A DNA stretch of 64,000 bases from an uncultured Lachnospiraceae bacterium (GCA_934432885.1 CAKRYY010000005.1:1-64000), one strand, 5' to 3'. Shown: positions 16,681-25,877, counted from the stretch's first letter. Numbers and translations are program-made. The notes: generated from the sequence alone by a model not told the origin.

Positions 16681-18543
16681 GTGTTTCACATAGAAGAAGA
16701 GCTTAAGAAGCTGCCAAAGCAGCCGGGCGTTTATATTATGCACGATGCGCAGGATACGATTCTGTATGTTGGAAAAGCAATCAATCTTCATAACCGTGTG
16801 CGGTCCTATTTCCGTCCCAATATCGGCAGAGGACCGCAGATTGATAAAATGGTGAAGCTTATCGACCATTTTGAATATATTGTTACGGATTCCGAGCTGG
16901 AAGCGCTGGTGCTGGAAAATAATCTGATTAAGGAGCACCGTCCGAAGTATAATACCCTGCTGAAGGATGATAAGACCTATCCTTATATTAAGGTAACGGT
17001 GGGAGAGGAGTATCCGAGAGTTTTGTTTTCGCGCGAGATGAAAAAGGATAAATCGCGTTATTTCGGACCCTTTACGAGTGCAGCAGCGGTTAAGGATACG
17101 ATAGAGCTGATTAACAGATTGTATCAGCTCAGAACCTGCAACAAGAAATTTCCAAGAGATTTTGGCGCGGACAGACCCTGCCTGAACCATCATATCGGAC
17201 GCTGCATGGCGCCCTGCCGGGGAATTATTCCCAAGGAGGTATACGGGGCGCAGGTTGAGAAGGCGCTTGATTTCCTGAATGGTAATTATCAGCCGATATT
17301 AAAAGAACTGGAAGAAAAAATGACACAAGCGTCGGAAAATCTGGATTTTGAGGAAGCCATTCGCTACAGAGAGCTTTTACAGAGCGTCCGCAGTGTTTCC
17401 CAGAAACAGAAGATAGAGGGAAATGGTGATGATAAGGACATTATTGCGCTGGCGAAGGACGGAGCAGACGCGGTAGCGCAGGTCTTTTTTGTCAGAAATG
17501 GCAGGCTGATCGGACGGGAGCATTTCTATATGACACATGTGTCGGATGAATCCAAGCCCGATATTTTGCAGAGCTTTGTAAAGCAGTTTTATTCAGGGAC
17601 TCCATTCATCCCAAAAGAGCTGATGCTGCAGATGGAGATTGCAGAGCGGGAAATCATAGAGGCGTGGCTGAGTGAGCGCAGAAACAGCAGGGTATATATC
17701 CGGGTTCCAAAGATTGGCAGCAAGGAAAAGCTGGTGGAGCTTGCGGCACAGAATGCGGCTCTTGTGCTTTCACGTGACAAGGAGAGAATCAAGCGCGAGG
17801 AGGGCAGGACGATTGGCGCAGTCAAGGAGATAGCGGCGCTGCTCGGACTGGAAAAGCTTCAGCGGATGGAGGCGTTTGATATTTCCAATATCAGCGGCTT
17901 TGCCAACGTCGGCTCTATGGTGGTTTATGAAAAGGGAAAGCCGAAGCGGAGCGATTACCGAAAATTCCGGATTCGTTCTGTCAGCGGACCTGATGATTAT
18001 GCCTGCATGCAGGAGGTATTGGAGAGGCGTTTCCTGCATGGAATGGAGGAAGGCCAGAGACGGCGGGAGCAGAATCTTGACCAGGAATTTGGAAGCTTTA
18101 CGAGGTTTCCGGACCTTTTGCTGATGGACGGCGGAAAGGGGCAGGTCAATATTGCACTTGGCGTGCTGGAAAAGATGAAGCTTTCCATACCGGTGTGCGG
18201 CATGGTAAAGGATGATAACCACAGGACGAGAGGACTGTATTATAATAATGTAGAAATTCCGATTGACCGTCATTCGGAGGGCTTTAAGCTCATTACCCGT
18301 ATTCAGGACGAAGCCCATCGCTTTGCGATTGAATATCATCGCTCTCTGCGCAGCAAAGGGCAGGTAAAAAGCGTTCTGGATGATATAAGCGGCGTCGGAC
18401 CGGCAAGGCGCAAGGCGCTGATGCGGCATTTTAAGTCTCTGGAGGAAATCAGGTGCGCCGATGTGGAGATGCTTATGGAAATTCCTGAGATTGACAAACG
18501 CTGCGCTGCCGCAATCTACCAGTTTTTCCATGAAGAACAGTAA
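16681..18543 (+). CDS. uvrC: Excinuclease ABC subunit C
   Basis: About 620 residues; makes the two incisions around bulky DNA lesions together with UvrAB. Order: GIY-YIG nuclease (PGVYIMHD...ILYVGKA, residues 12-33), the [10 protein letters not shown]/Cys-rich segment, a UVR motif at about 213, the RNase H-like C-terminal nuclease ([17 protein letters not shown]) and a terminal double HhH ([13 protein letters not shown]). GTG 16681 is preferred because GGATGGAG lies about 9 bp upstream and [12 protein letters not shown] matches the family N-terminus; ATG 16666 is an in-frame alternative, and the frame is open back to 16621. Confidence 0.95.
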   Translation: MFHIEEELKKLPKQPGVYIMHDAQDTILYVGKAINLHNRVRSYFRPNIGRGPQIDKMVKLIDHFEYIVTDSELEALVLENNLIKEHRPKYNTLLKDDKTYPYIKVTVGEEYPRVLFSREMKKDKSRYFGPFTSAAAVKDTIELINRLYQLRTCNKKFPRDFGADRPCLNHHIGRCMAPCRGIIPKEVYGAQVEKALDFLNGNYQPILKELEEKMTQASENLDFEEAIRYRELLQSVRSVSQKQKIEGNGDDKDIIALAKDGADAVAQVFFVRNGRLIGREHFYMTHVSDESKPDILQSFVKQFYSGTPFIPKELMLQMEIAEREIIEAWLSERRNSRVYIRVPKIGSKEKLVELAAQNAALVLSRDKERIKREEGRTIGAVKEIAALLGLEKLQRMEAFDISNISGFANVGSMVVYEKGKPKRSDYRKFRIRSVSGPDDYACMQEVLERRFLHGMEEGQRRREQNLDQEFGSFTRFPDLLLMDGGKGQVNIALGVLEKMKLSIPVCGMVKDDNHRTRGLYYNNVEIPIDRHSEGFKLITRIQDEAHRFAIEYHRSLRSKGQVKSVLDDISGVGPARRKALMRHFKSLEEIRCADVEMLMEIPEIDKRCAAAIYQFFHEEQ

Positions 18544-18571
18544 TTCCCTATCGTAATTGTACGGTATTCAT

Positions 18572-18579
18572 GCTATACT
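18572..18579 (+). promoter_or_regulatory. Extended -10 promoter of the hprK operon
   Basis: TGCTATACT is an extended -10 (TGnTATACT) about 54 bp before hprK. No good -35 box is visible at 17 bp, as expected for this class. Confidence 0.45.
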
Positions 18580-18632
18580 AAAAATAATGGGGCTGTGAGA
18601 GCCTTATAATAAAAAAAGGATGGACAAGGGAT

Positions 18633-19574
18633 ATGGCAGTTGTAAAGTTATCGAAAATCATTGAAAAAATGAAACTGGAAAATCTGACACCCGAGCTTGA
18701 CATCAAAGGGATTAAGATTACACAGCCGGATATTAACAGACCGGCGCTTCAGCTTGCGGGCTATTTTGAACATTTTGAAACGACCCGCCTTCAGGTGATT
18801 GGCTTTGTGGAGTACACCTATATGGAGGGCATGAGCGAAGATAGAAAAGAGGAGATTTATAATAAGCTCCTTGCCTGTGAGATGCCGGCAATCGTATTCT
18901 GCCGTGAACTGCAGCCAGACCCCTTGTTTAAAGAACTGGCAATCAAGCATAAGGTGCCGCTGCTGATGACGAAGAAGGCGACCAGTGCATTTATGGCGGA
19001 GATTATCCGTTGGTTAAATGTAAAGCTTGCTCCCTGCATTTCCGTACATGGCGTTTTGGTCGATGTATATGGCGAGGGCGTATTGATTACAGGGGAAAGC
19101 GGAATCGGAAAATCAGAGGCTGCGCTTGAGCTGATTAAGAGAGGACACCGTCTGGTTACGGACGATGTCGTAGAGCTGCGCAAGGTCAGCGACGATACGC
19201 TGATTGGCTCTGCACCGGATATTACCAAGCACTTTATTGAGCTGCGCGGTATCGGTATTGTGGATGTAAAGACCCTTTTTGGTGTATCGAGTGTTAAGGA
19301 TACACAGTCGATTGATCTGGTCATTCGGCTGGAAGAGTGGGATAAGGATAAAGAGTATGACAGACTGGGACTGGAAGAGGAGTATACAGAATATCTTGGA
19401 AATAAGATTGTCTGCCATAACATTCCGATTCGTCCCGGACGAAATCTGGCGATTATCTGCGAATCTGCGGCAGTTAATCACAGACAGAAAAAGATGGGCT
19501 ATAATGCGGCGCAGGAGCTGTATACGAGAGTGCAGAATTCTCTTGCAAAGCGGCGCGATGAAGACGATGAATAA
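18633..19574 (+). CDS. hprK: HPr kinase/phosphorylase
   Basis: 313 residues. The enzyme phosphorylates (ATP/PPi) and dephosphorylates Ser46 of HPr/Crh, setting carbon catabolite repression. The N-terminal domain (about 1-130) precedes the P-loop GESGIGKSE at residues 154-162, with the HprK signature following (LRGIGIVDV, about 205-213). It heads a seven-gene operon in which its probable substrate, a Crh-like HPr, is encoded five genes later. ATG 18633 has GGATGGAC/AAGGG upstream. Confidence 0.96.
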   Translation: MAVVKLSKIIEKMKLENLTPELDIKGIKITQPDINRPALQLAGYFEHFETTRLQVIGFVEYTYMEGMSEDRKEEIYNKLLACEMPAIVFCRELQPDPLFKELAIKHKVPLLMTKKATSAFMAEIIRWLNVKLAPCISVHGVLVDVYGEGVLITGESGIGKSEAALELIKRGHRLVTDDVVELRKVSDDTLIGSAPDITKHFIELRGIGIVDVKTLFGVSSVKDTQSIDLVIRLEEWDKDKEYDRLGLEEEYTEYLGNKIVCHNIPIRPGRNLAIICESAAVNHRQKKMGYNAAQELYTRVQNSLAKRRDEDDE

Positions 19575-19598
19575 AAAAGGGTGGAGGAGTTGTAAACG

Positions 19599-20534
19599 AT
19601 GAAAAAATATTGCTTTGGTGTGGATGTAGGCGGCACGACGGTAAAGATTGGTCTGTTTGACTGTGAGGGAAATATCCTTGAAAAATGGGAGATTCCGACG
19701 AGAACACAGGACAATGGAAGCCATATTCTGCCGGATATTGCAAAAGCACTCTCTGATAAGCTGGCAGAGAAAAAGATTGACAAGGAAGAACTGACAGGAG
19801 TTGGCATTGCAGTGCCCGGCCCGGTAGATAAGGATGGTACGGTATATCGTGCGGTTAACTTAAACTGGGATACTTTCAGCGTCAGAGATACGCTTGCAGA
19901 TTTATGCGGACTTCCGGTTCGTGTTGGAAACGATGCAAATGTTGCAGCGCTTGGCGAGATGTGGAAGGGCGGCGGACAGGGTTATCACAGCCTTGTGCTG
20001 GTAACGCTTGGAACCGGCGTAGGCGGCGGCGTCATTATTAACGGAGAGATTTTGAGCGGCTCAACGGGAGCTGGCGGCGAAATTGGACACATCCATATTC
20101 AGGACAACGAAGAGGATGCCTGCGGCTGTGGCAATCACGGCTGTCTGGAGCAGTATGCGTCTGCAACAGGAATCGTGCGTCTGGCAAACAGAAAACTACA
20201 GGCAACGAAGGAGGCTTCTGTACTGCGGGATGGAGAAGTGACGGCAAAGGCAGTATTTGATGCAGTAAAGGCTGGCGATAATGTGGCAATCCAGATAGCG
20301 GAGGAATTTGGCGATTATCTTGGAAAAGGACTGGCTGCGATTGCAGGCGTGGTAAATCCCGAAGCCTTTGTCATCGGTGGCGGCGTGTCCAAGGCTGGCG
20401 ATATTCTGTTTACCTTTATCGAGAAGAATTATCAAAAGTATGTATTCCATGGCAGCCGGGACGCTAAATTCGAGCTGGCGACGCTTGGAAATGATGCAGG
20501 TATCTGCGGCGCAGCAAAGCTGATCCTTGCATAA
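19599..20534 (+). CDS. glcK: ROK family glucokinase
   Basis: 311 residues. The ATP motif GVDVGGTTVKIGLFD is at the N-terminus, the ROK glucose site includes GNDANVAALGE, and the zinc-binding ROK signature is CGCGNHGCLEQYASATG (about residues 175-192). It converts glucose to glucose-6-phosphate for sugars entering without PTS phosphorylation. Located 24 bp after hprK, which ties glucose phosphorylation to the fructose-1,6-bisphosphate-sensing HprK switch. GGAGG precedes ATG 19599 by about 12 bp. Confidence 0.93.
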   Translation: MKKYCFGVDVGGTTVKIGLFDCEGNILEKWEIPTRTQDNGSHILPDIAKALSDKLAEKKIDKEELTGVGIAVPGPVDKDGTVYRAVNLNWDTFSVRDTLADLCGLPVRVGNDANVAALGEMWKGGGQGYHSLVLVTLGTGVGGGVIINGEILSGSTGAGGEIGHIHIQDNEEDACGCGNHGCLEQYASATGIVRLANRKLQATKEASVLRDGEVTAKAVFDAVKAGDNVAIQIAEEFGDYLGKGLAAIAGVVNPEAFVIGGGVSKAGDILFTFIEKNYQKYVFHGSRDAKFELATLGNDAGICGAAKLILA

Positions 20535-20583
20535 GAATGTAAAAAACGGCATAAGCTGAGAAAAAATAGCGCAGGTGACAAAT

Positions 20584-21495
20584 GTGAATCAGGCATTAAA
20601 AGAATATATAGAGTCTGTTTTTGAAAAGCAGGATATTTGTTTTCAGGAACCGATGAGCAGACATACGAGCTTTCGGACCGGCGGAGAAGCAGACTGCCTT
20701 TTGCAGATACGGAGTGTGGAGCAGCTTCAAAGGATTTTATCGTATCTTCGGAAAACAGGAAATGAATATTTCCTGCTGGGCAACGGAACGAATCTTCTGG
20801 TCAGCGACAGAGGCTATCAGGGCGTTGTGCTTCAGATTGGCGGAGGTCTGAGCGGAATTTCCATAGAGGGAGAAAAAATTCGCGTGCAGGCGGGGGCGCT
20901 TCTTTCTAAGACGGCAAAGGCGGCGATGGACGCAGGACTTGCCGGATTGGAATTCGCTTCCGGTATTCCGGGCAGCGTAGGCGGCGGTATCGTAATGAAT
21001 GCAGGCGCTTACGATGGGGAAATGAAGCAGATTGTAGAACAGGTAACGGTATTGAACGAGGATGGAGAACTGATGGAGCTTGACTGTGATACGATGGAAT
21101 TTGGCTATCGTACCAGTGTAATCCGCAACAGACCCTTTGTAGTGGTAGAAGCTCTGCTTTCGCTTCAAAAGGGTGACCCGGAACAGATTCTTGCCAAAAT
21201 GGCAGATTTTGCGCAGCGGCGGAGAGCAAAACAGCCGCTGGAATATCCGAGCGCAGGCAGTACCTTTAAGCGTCCGGAGGGATATTTTGCAGGTAAGCTG
21301 ATTATGGACAGCGGCATGCGTGGACGACGTGTGGGCGGTGCCCAGGTATCGGAAAAACACTGCGGCTTTATTGTAAATACAGGAAACGCGACATCCGAAG
21401 ATGTTGCGGAGCTGATGATAGAAGTACAGGAACGGGTAAAAGAACGCTTTGGCGTGATGCTGGAGCCGGAAATTGTAAAGCTTGGGAAATTCTGA
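20584..21495 (+). CDS. murB: UDP-N-acetylenolpyruvoylglucosamine reductase
   Basis: About 303 residues; reduces UDP-GlcNAc-enolpyruvate to UDP-MurNAc with NADPH and FAD in peptidoglycan synthesis. FAD-binding features are NYFLLGNGTNLLVSD-like (FLLGNGTNLLVSDRG) and GIPGSVGGGIVMNAGAYDGE. The type IIa form is suggested by length and by SAGSTFKRP plus the C-terminal Glu in MLEPEIV. The start is uncertain: GTG 20584 has AGGTGA five bases upstream, whereas GTG 20575 lacks a ribosome site. It sits between glcK and rapZ. Confidence 0.94.
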   Translation: MNQALKEYIESVFEKQDICFQEPMSRHTSFRTGGEADCLLQIRSVEQLQRILSYLRKTGNEYFLLGNGTNLLVSDRGYQGVVLQIGGGLSGISIEGEKIRVQAGALLSKTAKAAMDAGLAGLEFASGIPGSVGGGIVMNAGAYDGEMKQIVEQVTVLNEDGELMELDCDTMEFGYRTSVIRNRPFVVVEALLSLQKGDPEQILAKMADFAQRRRAKQPLEYPSAGSTFKRPEGYFAGKLIMDSGMRGRRVGGAQVSEKHCGFIVNTGNATSEDVAELMIEVQERVKERFGVMLEPEIVKLGKF

Positions 21496-21520
21496 CCCGT
21501 AAAATGGGAAGTGACGACAG

Positions 21521-22393
21521 ATGAGATTTGTCATTGTGACAGGTATGAGCGGCGGCGGCAAGCGTACCGCGTTGAAAATGCTGGAGGATATGGGATTTTA
21601 TTGTGTGGACAATCTTCCGATTCCTTTGCTGGAAAAATTTGTAGAATTGATTGCCATGCCAAACCGAGAGGTTTCCAAGGTGGCGCTGGGACTGGACGTG
21701 CGGACGGACCAGTCTTTTGCGGATGCAGGAAACTACATTGAAAACCTGAAAAAGAATGGCTATAAATTTGAAATTCTCTTTATGGAAGCAAGCGACAGCG
21801 TTCTGATCCGCCGTTATAAGGAGAGCCGCAGAATGCACCCGCTTGCCGCGTATGAAGGCGGCAGGGTAGAGGACGGCATCCGGCGGGAACGCAGCGTGCT
21901 TGAGAATATGAAGAAAAAGGCGGATTATGTCATTGATACCTCTAATCTGCTGACACGGGAATTAAAGGAAGAGCTTGACCGCATTTTTATCCGGAATGAA
22001 GAATATAATAGTCTCATGGTGACGGTAATGTCCTTTGGATTCAAAAATGGGATTCCATCGGATGCAGATTTGGTATTTGACGTCAGATTCCTGCCGAACC
22101 CTTTTTATATAGAAGAGTTAAAGCATCTTACCGGAAATGATAAGGCGGTACAGGACTATGTTATGGGCTTCCCGGTATCGCAGCAGTTTATTGAAAAGCT
22201 GACGGACATGCTGTTGTTTTTGATTCCGAACTATGTAAAAGAGGGAAAATATCAGCTGGTTGTGGCGATTGGCTGTACAGGCGGAAAGCACAGAAGCGTT
22301 ACCCTTGCAAATGAACTGTATGCGCGGCTTCGCAATCAGGGCAATTATGGATTGACAATTTTGCACAGGGACATCAAGAACGGCATAGGATAA
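21521..22393 (+). CDS. rapZ: RNase adapter/nucleotide-binding protein RapZ (YvcJ)
   Basis: 290 residues. The N-terminal P-loop domain has GMSGGGKRT (8-16), where the Ser/Thr that normally follows the Walker A Lys is Arg15, with Thr16 next. The C-terminal domain has IGCTGGKHRSV (about 250-260), the metabolite-binding region that senses glucosamine-6-phosphate in E. coli RapZ. In Firmicutes YvcJ binds and hydrolyses nucleotides. The neighbour whiA follows 16 bp later as in Bacillus, but yvcK, which normally lies between them, is absent here. Confidence 0.93.
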   Translation: MRFVIVTGMSGGGKRTALKMLEDMGFYCVDNLPIPLLEKFVELIAMPNREVSKVALGLDVRTDQSFADAGNYIENLKKNGYKFEILFMEASDSVLIRRYKESRRMHPLAAYEGGRVEDGIRRERSVLENMKKKADYVIDTSNLLTRELKEELDRIFIRNEEYNSLMVTVMSFGFKNGIPSDADLVFDVRFLPNPFYIEELKHLTGNDKAVQDYVMGFPVSQQFIEKLTDMLLFLIPNYVKEGKYQLVVAIGCTGGKHRSVTLANELYARLRNQGNYGLTILHRDIKNGIG

Positions 22394-22409
22394 GCACAGG
22401 AGGCAGGAA

Positions 22410-23333
22410 ATGTCTTTCTCCGGGGAAGTAAAGGAAGAGCTTACGCAGCATATAGACCCGCCGCGCCATTGCCAGATTGCAGAGCTGGCGGCAATCTTCT
22501 GCTACAGCGGCAGAATCAGACGGGGGAGCGCTAAAAATACGGTGCTTTTGATTCAGACGGAAAACGGACAGCTCATAAGAAAGTGCTTTACATTACTTAA
22601 GAAATCATTTAATATATGTACTGAAATTACTGGAAAAGGTTCTTACAGCCTTCAGATAGAGGATGAAGAGCAGGTGCGGCGGATTTTGCAGACGCTAAAG
22701 CTGATTGACGCATCTGGCAGGGCAAAGCAGAGAATGGACTTGGTAAGTCCATTGCTAATCAAAAATGCCTGCTGTAGAAGAGCCTTTTTAAAAGGCGCAT
22801 ATCTGGCGATTGGCTCTATGAGCGATCCTGAAAAAAGCTATCATCTTGAATTTGTATGCAGTACGGATTCACAGGCGCAGCAGCTGCAGGAGATTATCGG
22901 AGAGTTTGGGATAGAGGCAAGGATTATTGGCAGGAAAAATCACTTTGTGGTTTACATGAAGGAGGGCGCTGCGATTGTTGATCTTCTGAATGTAATTGGA
23001 GCCCATAAATCGTTAATGAACCTTGAAAATCTTCGTATTGTGAAGGAGATGCGCAATTCTATAAACCGAAGGGTAAACTGTGAGGCTGCAAATATTACCA
23101 AGACAGTCAATGCTTCGGCAAAACAGATAGAAGATATTACTCTGATTCAGAGTATCCGGGGGCTTGGCGCACTTCCGGAAAATCTGCGGGAAATGGCAGA
23201 GATACGACTGGAATATCCAGACGCGCCGTTAAAGGAGCTGGGACAATATTTAAATCCACCGGTTGGAAAATCCGGTGTCAATCATAGACTGCGGAAATTG
23301 AGTGAAATTGCGGAAGAAATCCGAGGAGAATAA
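22410..23333 (+). CDS. whiA: DNA-binding protein WhiA
   Basis: 307 residues. The N-terminal LAGLIDADG-like fold (for example KGAYLAIGSMSDPEKSYHLEF at about 127-147) is joined to a C-terminal helix-turn-helix (LKELGQYLNPPVGKSGVNHRL). WhiA regulates sporulation in actinomycetes and affects cell division and chromosome segregation in Bacillus. AGGAGGC precedes ATG 22410. It is followed 12 bp later by the Crh-like gene, as in the Bacillus yvcI-crh cluster. Confidence 0.95.
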   Translation: MSFSGEVKEELTQHIDPPRHCQIAELAAIFCYSGRIRRGSAKNTVLLIQTENGQLIRKCFTLLKKSFNICTEITGKGSYSLQIEDEEQVRRILQTLKLIDASGRAKQRMDLVSPLLIKNACCRRAFLKGAYLAIGSMSDPEKSYHLEFVCSTDSQAQQLQEIIGEFGIEARIIGRKNHFVVYMKEGAAIVDLLNVIGAHKSLMNLENLRIVKEMRNSINRRVNCEAANITKTVNASAKQIEDITLIQSIRGLGALPENLREMAEIRLEYPDAPLKELGQYLNPPVGKSGVNHRLRKLSEIAEEIRGE

Positions 23334-23345
23334 GGAGGAGAAATT

Positions 23346-23606
23346 ATGATAAAGAAATCTGTTAAGATCCAGCTTTCGAATGGTCTTGAGGCAAGACCGG
23401 TAGCTCTTTTGGTTCAGGTGGCAAGCCAGTATGACAGCACGGTATATCTGGAGACCAAAGATAAGCGAATCAATGCAAAGAGCATTATGGGCATGATGAG
23501 TCTTGGTTTGAATAACGGAGAAGAAGTAACGGTAATCTGCGAAGGGGCAGATGAGAAAACAGCAAGCGTAGAGGTAGAGAGATTCTTAAGCGGCGAGGCT
23601 TCCTGA
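23346..23606 (+). CDS. crh: Crh-like HPr family protein (Glu15, Ser46)
   Basis: 86 residues, HPr length. The active-site loop reads NGLEARP, so the PTS phosphorylation site His15 is replaced by Glu15. The HprK target Ser46 is intact in INAKSIMGMM. Bacillus Crh likewise lacks His15 (Gln15), keeps Ser46, and lies directly after whiA. It should therefore be unable to carry PTS phosphate but able to act, when Ser46-phosphorylated, as a CcpA co-effector or other regulator. GGAGGAG precedes ATG 23346. hprK heads the same operon. Confidence 0.88.
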   Translation: MIKKSVKIQLSNGLEARPVALLVQVASQYDSTVYLETKDKRINAKSIMGMMSLGLNNGEEVTVICEGADEKTASVEVERFLSGEAS

Positions 23607-23610
23607 TGAA

Positions 23611-24516
23611 ATGAAAAAAAGATTGCTTTTTATTTATAATCCCCATGCTGGCAAGGGAAAGATTCACAATAAGCTGCTTGATATTATCGAGGCGCTTACA
23701 GATGGGGGATATGAGGTGACGGTTTCTCCAACAAAGCAAAAGGGAGATGCAGTCAGGGCAACAAAAGAAAAAAGAAACTGTTATGACCTGGTGGTATGCA
23801 GCGGCGGAGACGGCACGCTGGATGAGGTCGTGACAGGAATGATGGAATGTACCAAAAGAGTGCCTATTGGCTATATTCCGGCGGGCAGCACCAATGATTT
23901 TGCAAATACGCTTGGTCTGCCTAAAAATATGATAGAATCGGCGAGGATTGCTGTAAGCGGCAGCCGCTTTTCCTGCGACATCGGCGCATTTAATGCAGAT
24001 ACCTTTGTATACATTGCGGCATTTGGCATTTTTACAGAGGTTTCCTACGAGACGCCGCAGAGCTATAAGAACGTGCTCGGTCATATCGCATATCTTTTAG
24101 AGGGCATGAAACGTCTGCCCAGTGTCCGCTCGTATTATTTACAGGTGGAATACAATGGAAACCAGACAGAAGGCGAATTTCTCTTTGGGATGATCACCAA
24201 TTCGACGTCGGTTGGCGGCTTTAAAAAGCTCACTGGAAAATATGTGGAGCTAAACGATGGACTGTTTGAAATGACATTGATCCGCAGACCGAAAAACGCA
24301 CTGGAGCTGAATCAGATTATGGCGGCTCTGGTAACGGAGAAGCCGGAGGAATCGGACTGCATCGTTTATGCAAAGACAGACCGTATCGTTTTTCATGCAC
24401 CAGAAGCAGTGGCATGGACGTTGGATGGAGAGTTTGGCGGTGAGCATACGATGGTAGAAATTCTCAGCCGGCAGCAGGCGATTGAGATTATCGTGCCGGA
24501 GAAGAAGGAAGAATAA
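23611..24516 (+). CDS. Diacylglycerol/lipid kinase family protein (YegS/DgkB type)
   Basis: 301 residues. The DAGK catalytic motif is CSGGDGTLDEVVTGMM (about residues 68-83), preceded by NPHAGKG and followed by IPAGSTNDFANTL (about 90-102). Members phosphorylate diacylglycerol or related lipids for phospholipid recycling; the exact substrate is not fixed by sequence. It starts 4 bp after crh without a good ribosome site of its own, so translation is probably coupled. Last gene of the hprK operon. Confidence 0.9.
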   Translation: MKKRLLFIYNPHAGKGKIHNKLLDIIEALTDGGYEVTVSPTKQKGDAVRATKEKRNCYDLVVCSGGDGTLDEVVTGMMECTKRVPIGYIPAGSTNDFANTLGLPKNMIESARIAVSGSRFSCDIGAFNADTFVYIAAFGIFTEVSYETPQSYKNVLGHIAYLLEGMKRLPSVRSYYLQVEYNGNQTEGEFLFGMITNSTSVGGFKKLTGKYVELNDGLFEMTLIRRPKNALELNQIMAALVTEKPEESDCIVYAKTDRIVFHAPEAVAWTLDGEFGGEHTMVEILSRQQAIEIIVPEKKEE

Positions 24517-24533
24517 AAAGGAATAGAAAATAC

Positions 24534-24566
24534 AAATGTCCCGAAGTAATCTTCGGGACATTTTTT
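24534..24566 (+). terminator. Terminator of the hprK-dagK operon
   Basis: AAATGTCCCGAAG-TAAT-CTTCGGGACATTTTTT, a perfect 13-bp stem with a T-run, 17 bp after the last gene. It also faces the convergent AEC gene. Confidence 0.95.
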
Positions 24567-24597
24567 ATACCTTTTAACCAAAAGCCAGAATGGAGGG

Positions 24598-25533
24598 CTA
24601 AGTTAAAGTATAAACTGATAAAAGAATAAAGATAAAAACAGTTACGAGCGTATTCATGGAGAGCGTTGTTGAAATATACACACCCTCAGAGTCCACATCG
24701 GCATAAAGCGGAATGATAAAAGGTGCTGGCAAAGAGAATAAAAGCAGCATTGCCAGAAATTGATTTTTATCAAACGGAATGATATGGAACATGATAAATG
24801 CACAAATGCAAAGCAGAACGCCCATAACGGCAATCCGCAGAGCAATGGTCTTTGCAACCGGAGCAATCAGCTCTTTGCGCAGGGAGAGCTCATACCCTAC
24901 GATAATCAAAATCATGCCTGAAGTGGGCGCTGTAATCATGGCAATCGTTTTTTCGAAAAGACCACCTGCAGGTGAAGCTGCGATATAGCTGCCAAGACCT
25001 GTAATGCCGACAATCATGCCGAGCACAACGCCGCGAAAGGCGGGATTTTTAAACATATCAATAATAATATTTTTTAAGGTAGGCTTTTCGCCTGCAGCAT
25101 TTTTCAACAGTGTCAAATATACTGTATAAGCAAAAAGTACCTGCCCAATATCCAGCGTTGCAAGATAAGAGAGCTTATCTGTACCAACAAGCAGTCCGTA
25201 CAGAGCATATCCGAGCATACCAACTTCAAAACCGGATAAAAGATACGGCATGAGCTTATAACCGGGAATCAACCGTCTCAGCAGATGTCCGGCGGCAAGT
25301 GCCAGACAGCAGCTGATGAAAATGGTTAAAAAGCCCAGAACACTTTTAAAGGAATACGTGGTCGTATAAAATGCCTGAAAAAGAACTACCGGTAATGTAA
25401 CGTTGGAAATGACTCCCTTAATTCCTGCAAGCCCTTCCTTGCTGACAAATCCTTTTACCCGGCAGAGATAGCCGAGAGAAATCATAAGGATAACAGGAAA
25501 TACCATTTCAAGAACAGAAAGAGCCTGTGTCAT
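24598..25533 (-). CDS. AEC (auxin efflux carrier) family transporter in the lsr locus
   Basis: 311 residues with eight to ten hydrophobic helices. The N-terminus (VFPVILMISLGYLCRVKGFVSKEGLAGIKGVISNVTLPVVLFQAF) is typical of AEC carriers, which move organic anions or malate/oxalate-like acids. It begins 5 bp after the cupin stop and is the last gene of a tight lsrR-lsrK-cupin-AEC operon. Its placement suggests export or import of AI-2, of one of its breakdown products, or of an acid formed from them; no characterised lsr operon I know contains an AEC gene. Confidence 0.85.
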   Translation of the reverse strand: MTQALSVLEMVFPVILMISLGYLCRVKGFVSKEGLAGIKGVISNVTLPVVLFQAFYTTTYSFKSVLGFLTIFISCCLALAAGHLLRRLIPGYKLMPYLLSGFEVGMLGYALYGLLVGTDKLSYLATLDIGQVLFAYTVYLTLLKNAAGEKPTLKNIIIDMFKNPAFRGVVLGMIVGITGLGSYIAASPAGGLFEKTIAMITAPTSGMILIIVGYELSLRKELIAPVAKTIALRIAVMGVLLCICAFIMFHIIPFDKNQFLAMLLLFSLPAPFIIPLYADVDSEGVYISTTLSMNTLVTVFIFILLSVYTLT

Positions 25534-25538
25534 AACGC

Positions 25539-25877
25539 TTAATCAACCTCGACCTTGTCAACCTCCTGGAAAGGAGCAAGTGTTGACACCATTTTTACAG
25601 GACCATTGGAACGGTTTATCACATAATGAACCTCCTTGGGCTCAATATGAATCATCTGTCCTTTTTTCAGGGTATGAGCAACGCCGTCAACCTCGATGTC
25701 CACTTCGCCTTCCAGAATGTAGAAATTTTCTTCCATAATGTTGTGGTAATGTGCCTTGAAATCCTGTCCTGCCTGGAACTGTACGATAGCAAAATTGGAG
25801 CGGGGGCCTTTCATGAGATATTTGGGACCGCTGTCACCAAAACGATATTCCTTGTCTTTTTCATCAATAATAAACAT
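25539..25877 (-). CDS. Single-domain cupin protein, candidate P-DPD-processing enzyme
   Basis: 112 residues forming one double-stranded beta-helix. Cupin motif 1 is G37-x5-H43-x-H45-x4-E50-x6-G57 and motif 2 includes G73, H84 and N88, so a full His3-Glu metal site is present. It lies 44 bp after lsrK in the same operon. LsrG, the isomerase that turns phospho-AI-2 (P-DPD) into P-HPD before LsrF, is not encoded in the locus; the cupin is a plausible functional replacement. This role is inferred from position and chemistry only. Confidence 0.8.
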   Translation of the reverse strand: MFIIDEKDKEYRFGDSGPKYLMKGPRSNFAIVQFQAGQDFKAHYHNIMEENFYILEGEVDIEVDGVAHTLKKGQMIHIEPKEVHYVINRSNGPVKMVSTLAPFQEVDKVEVD

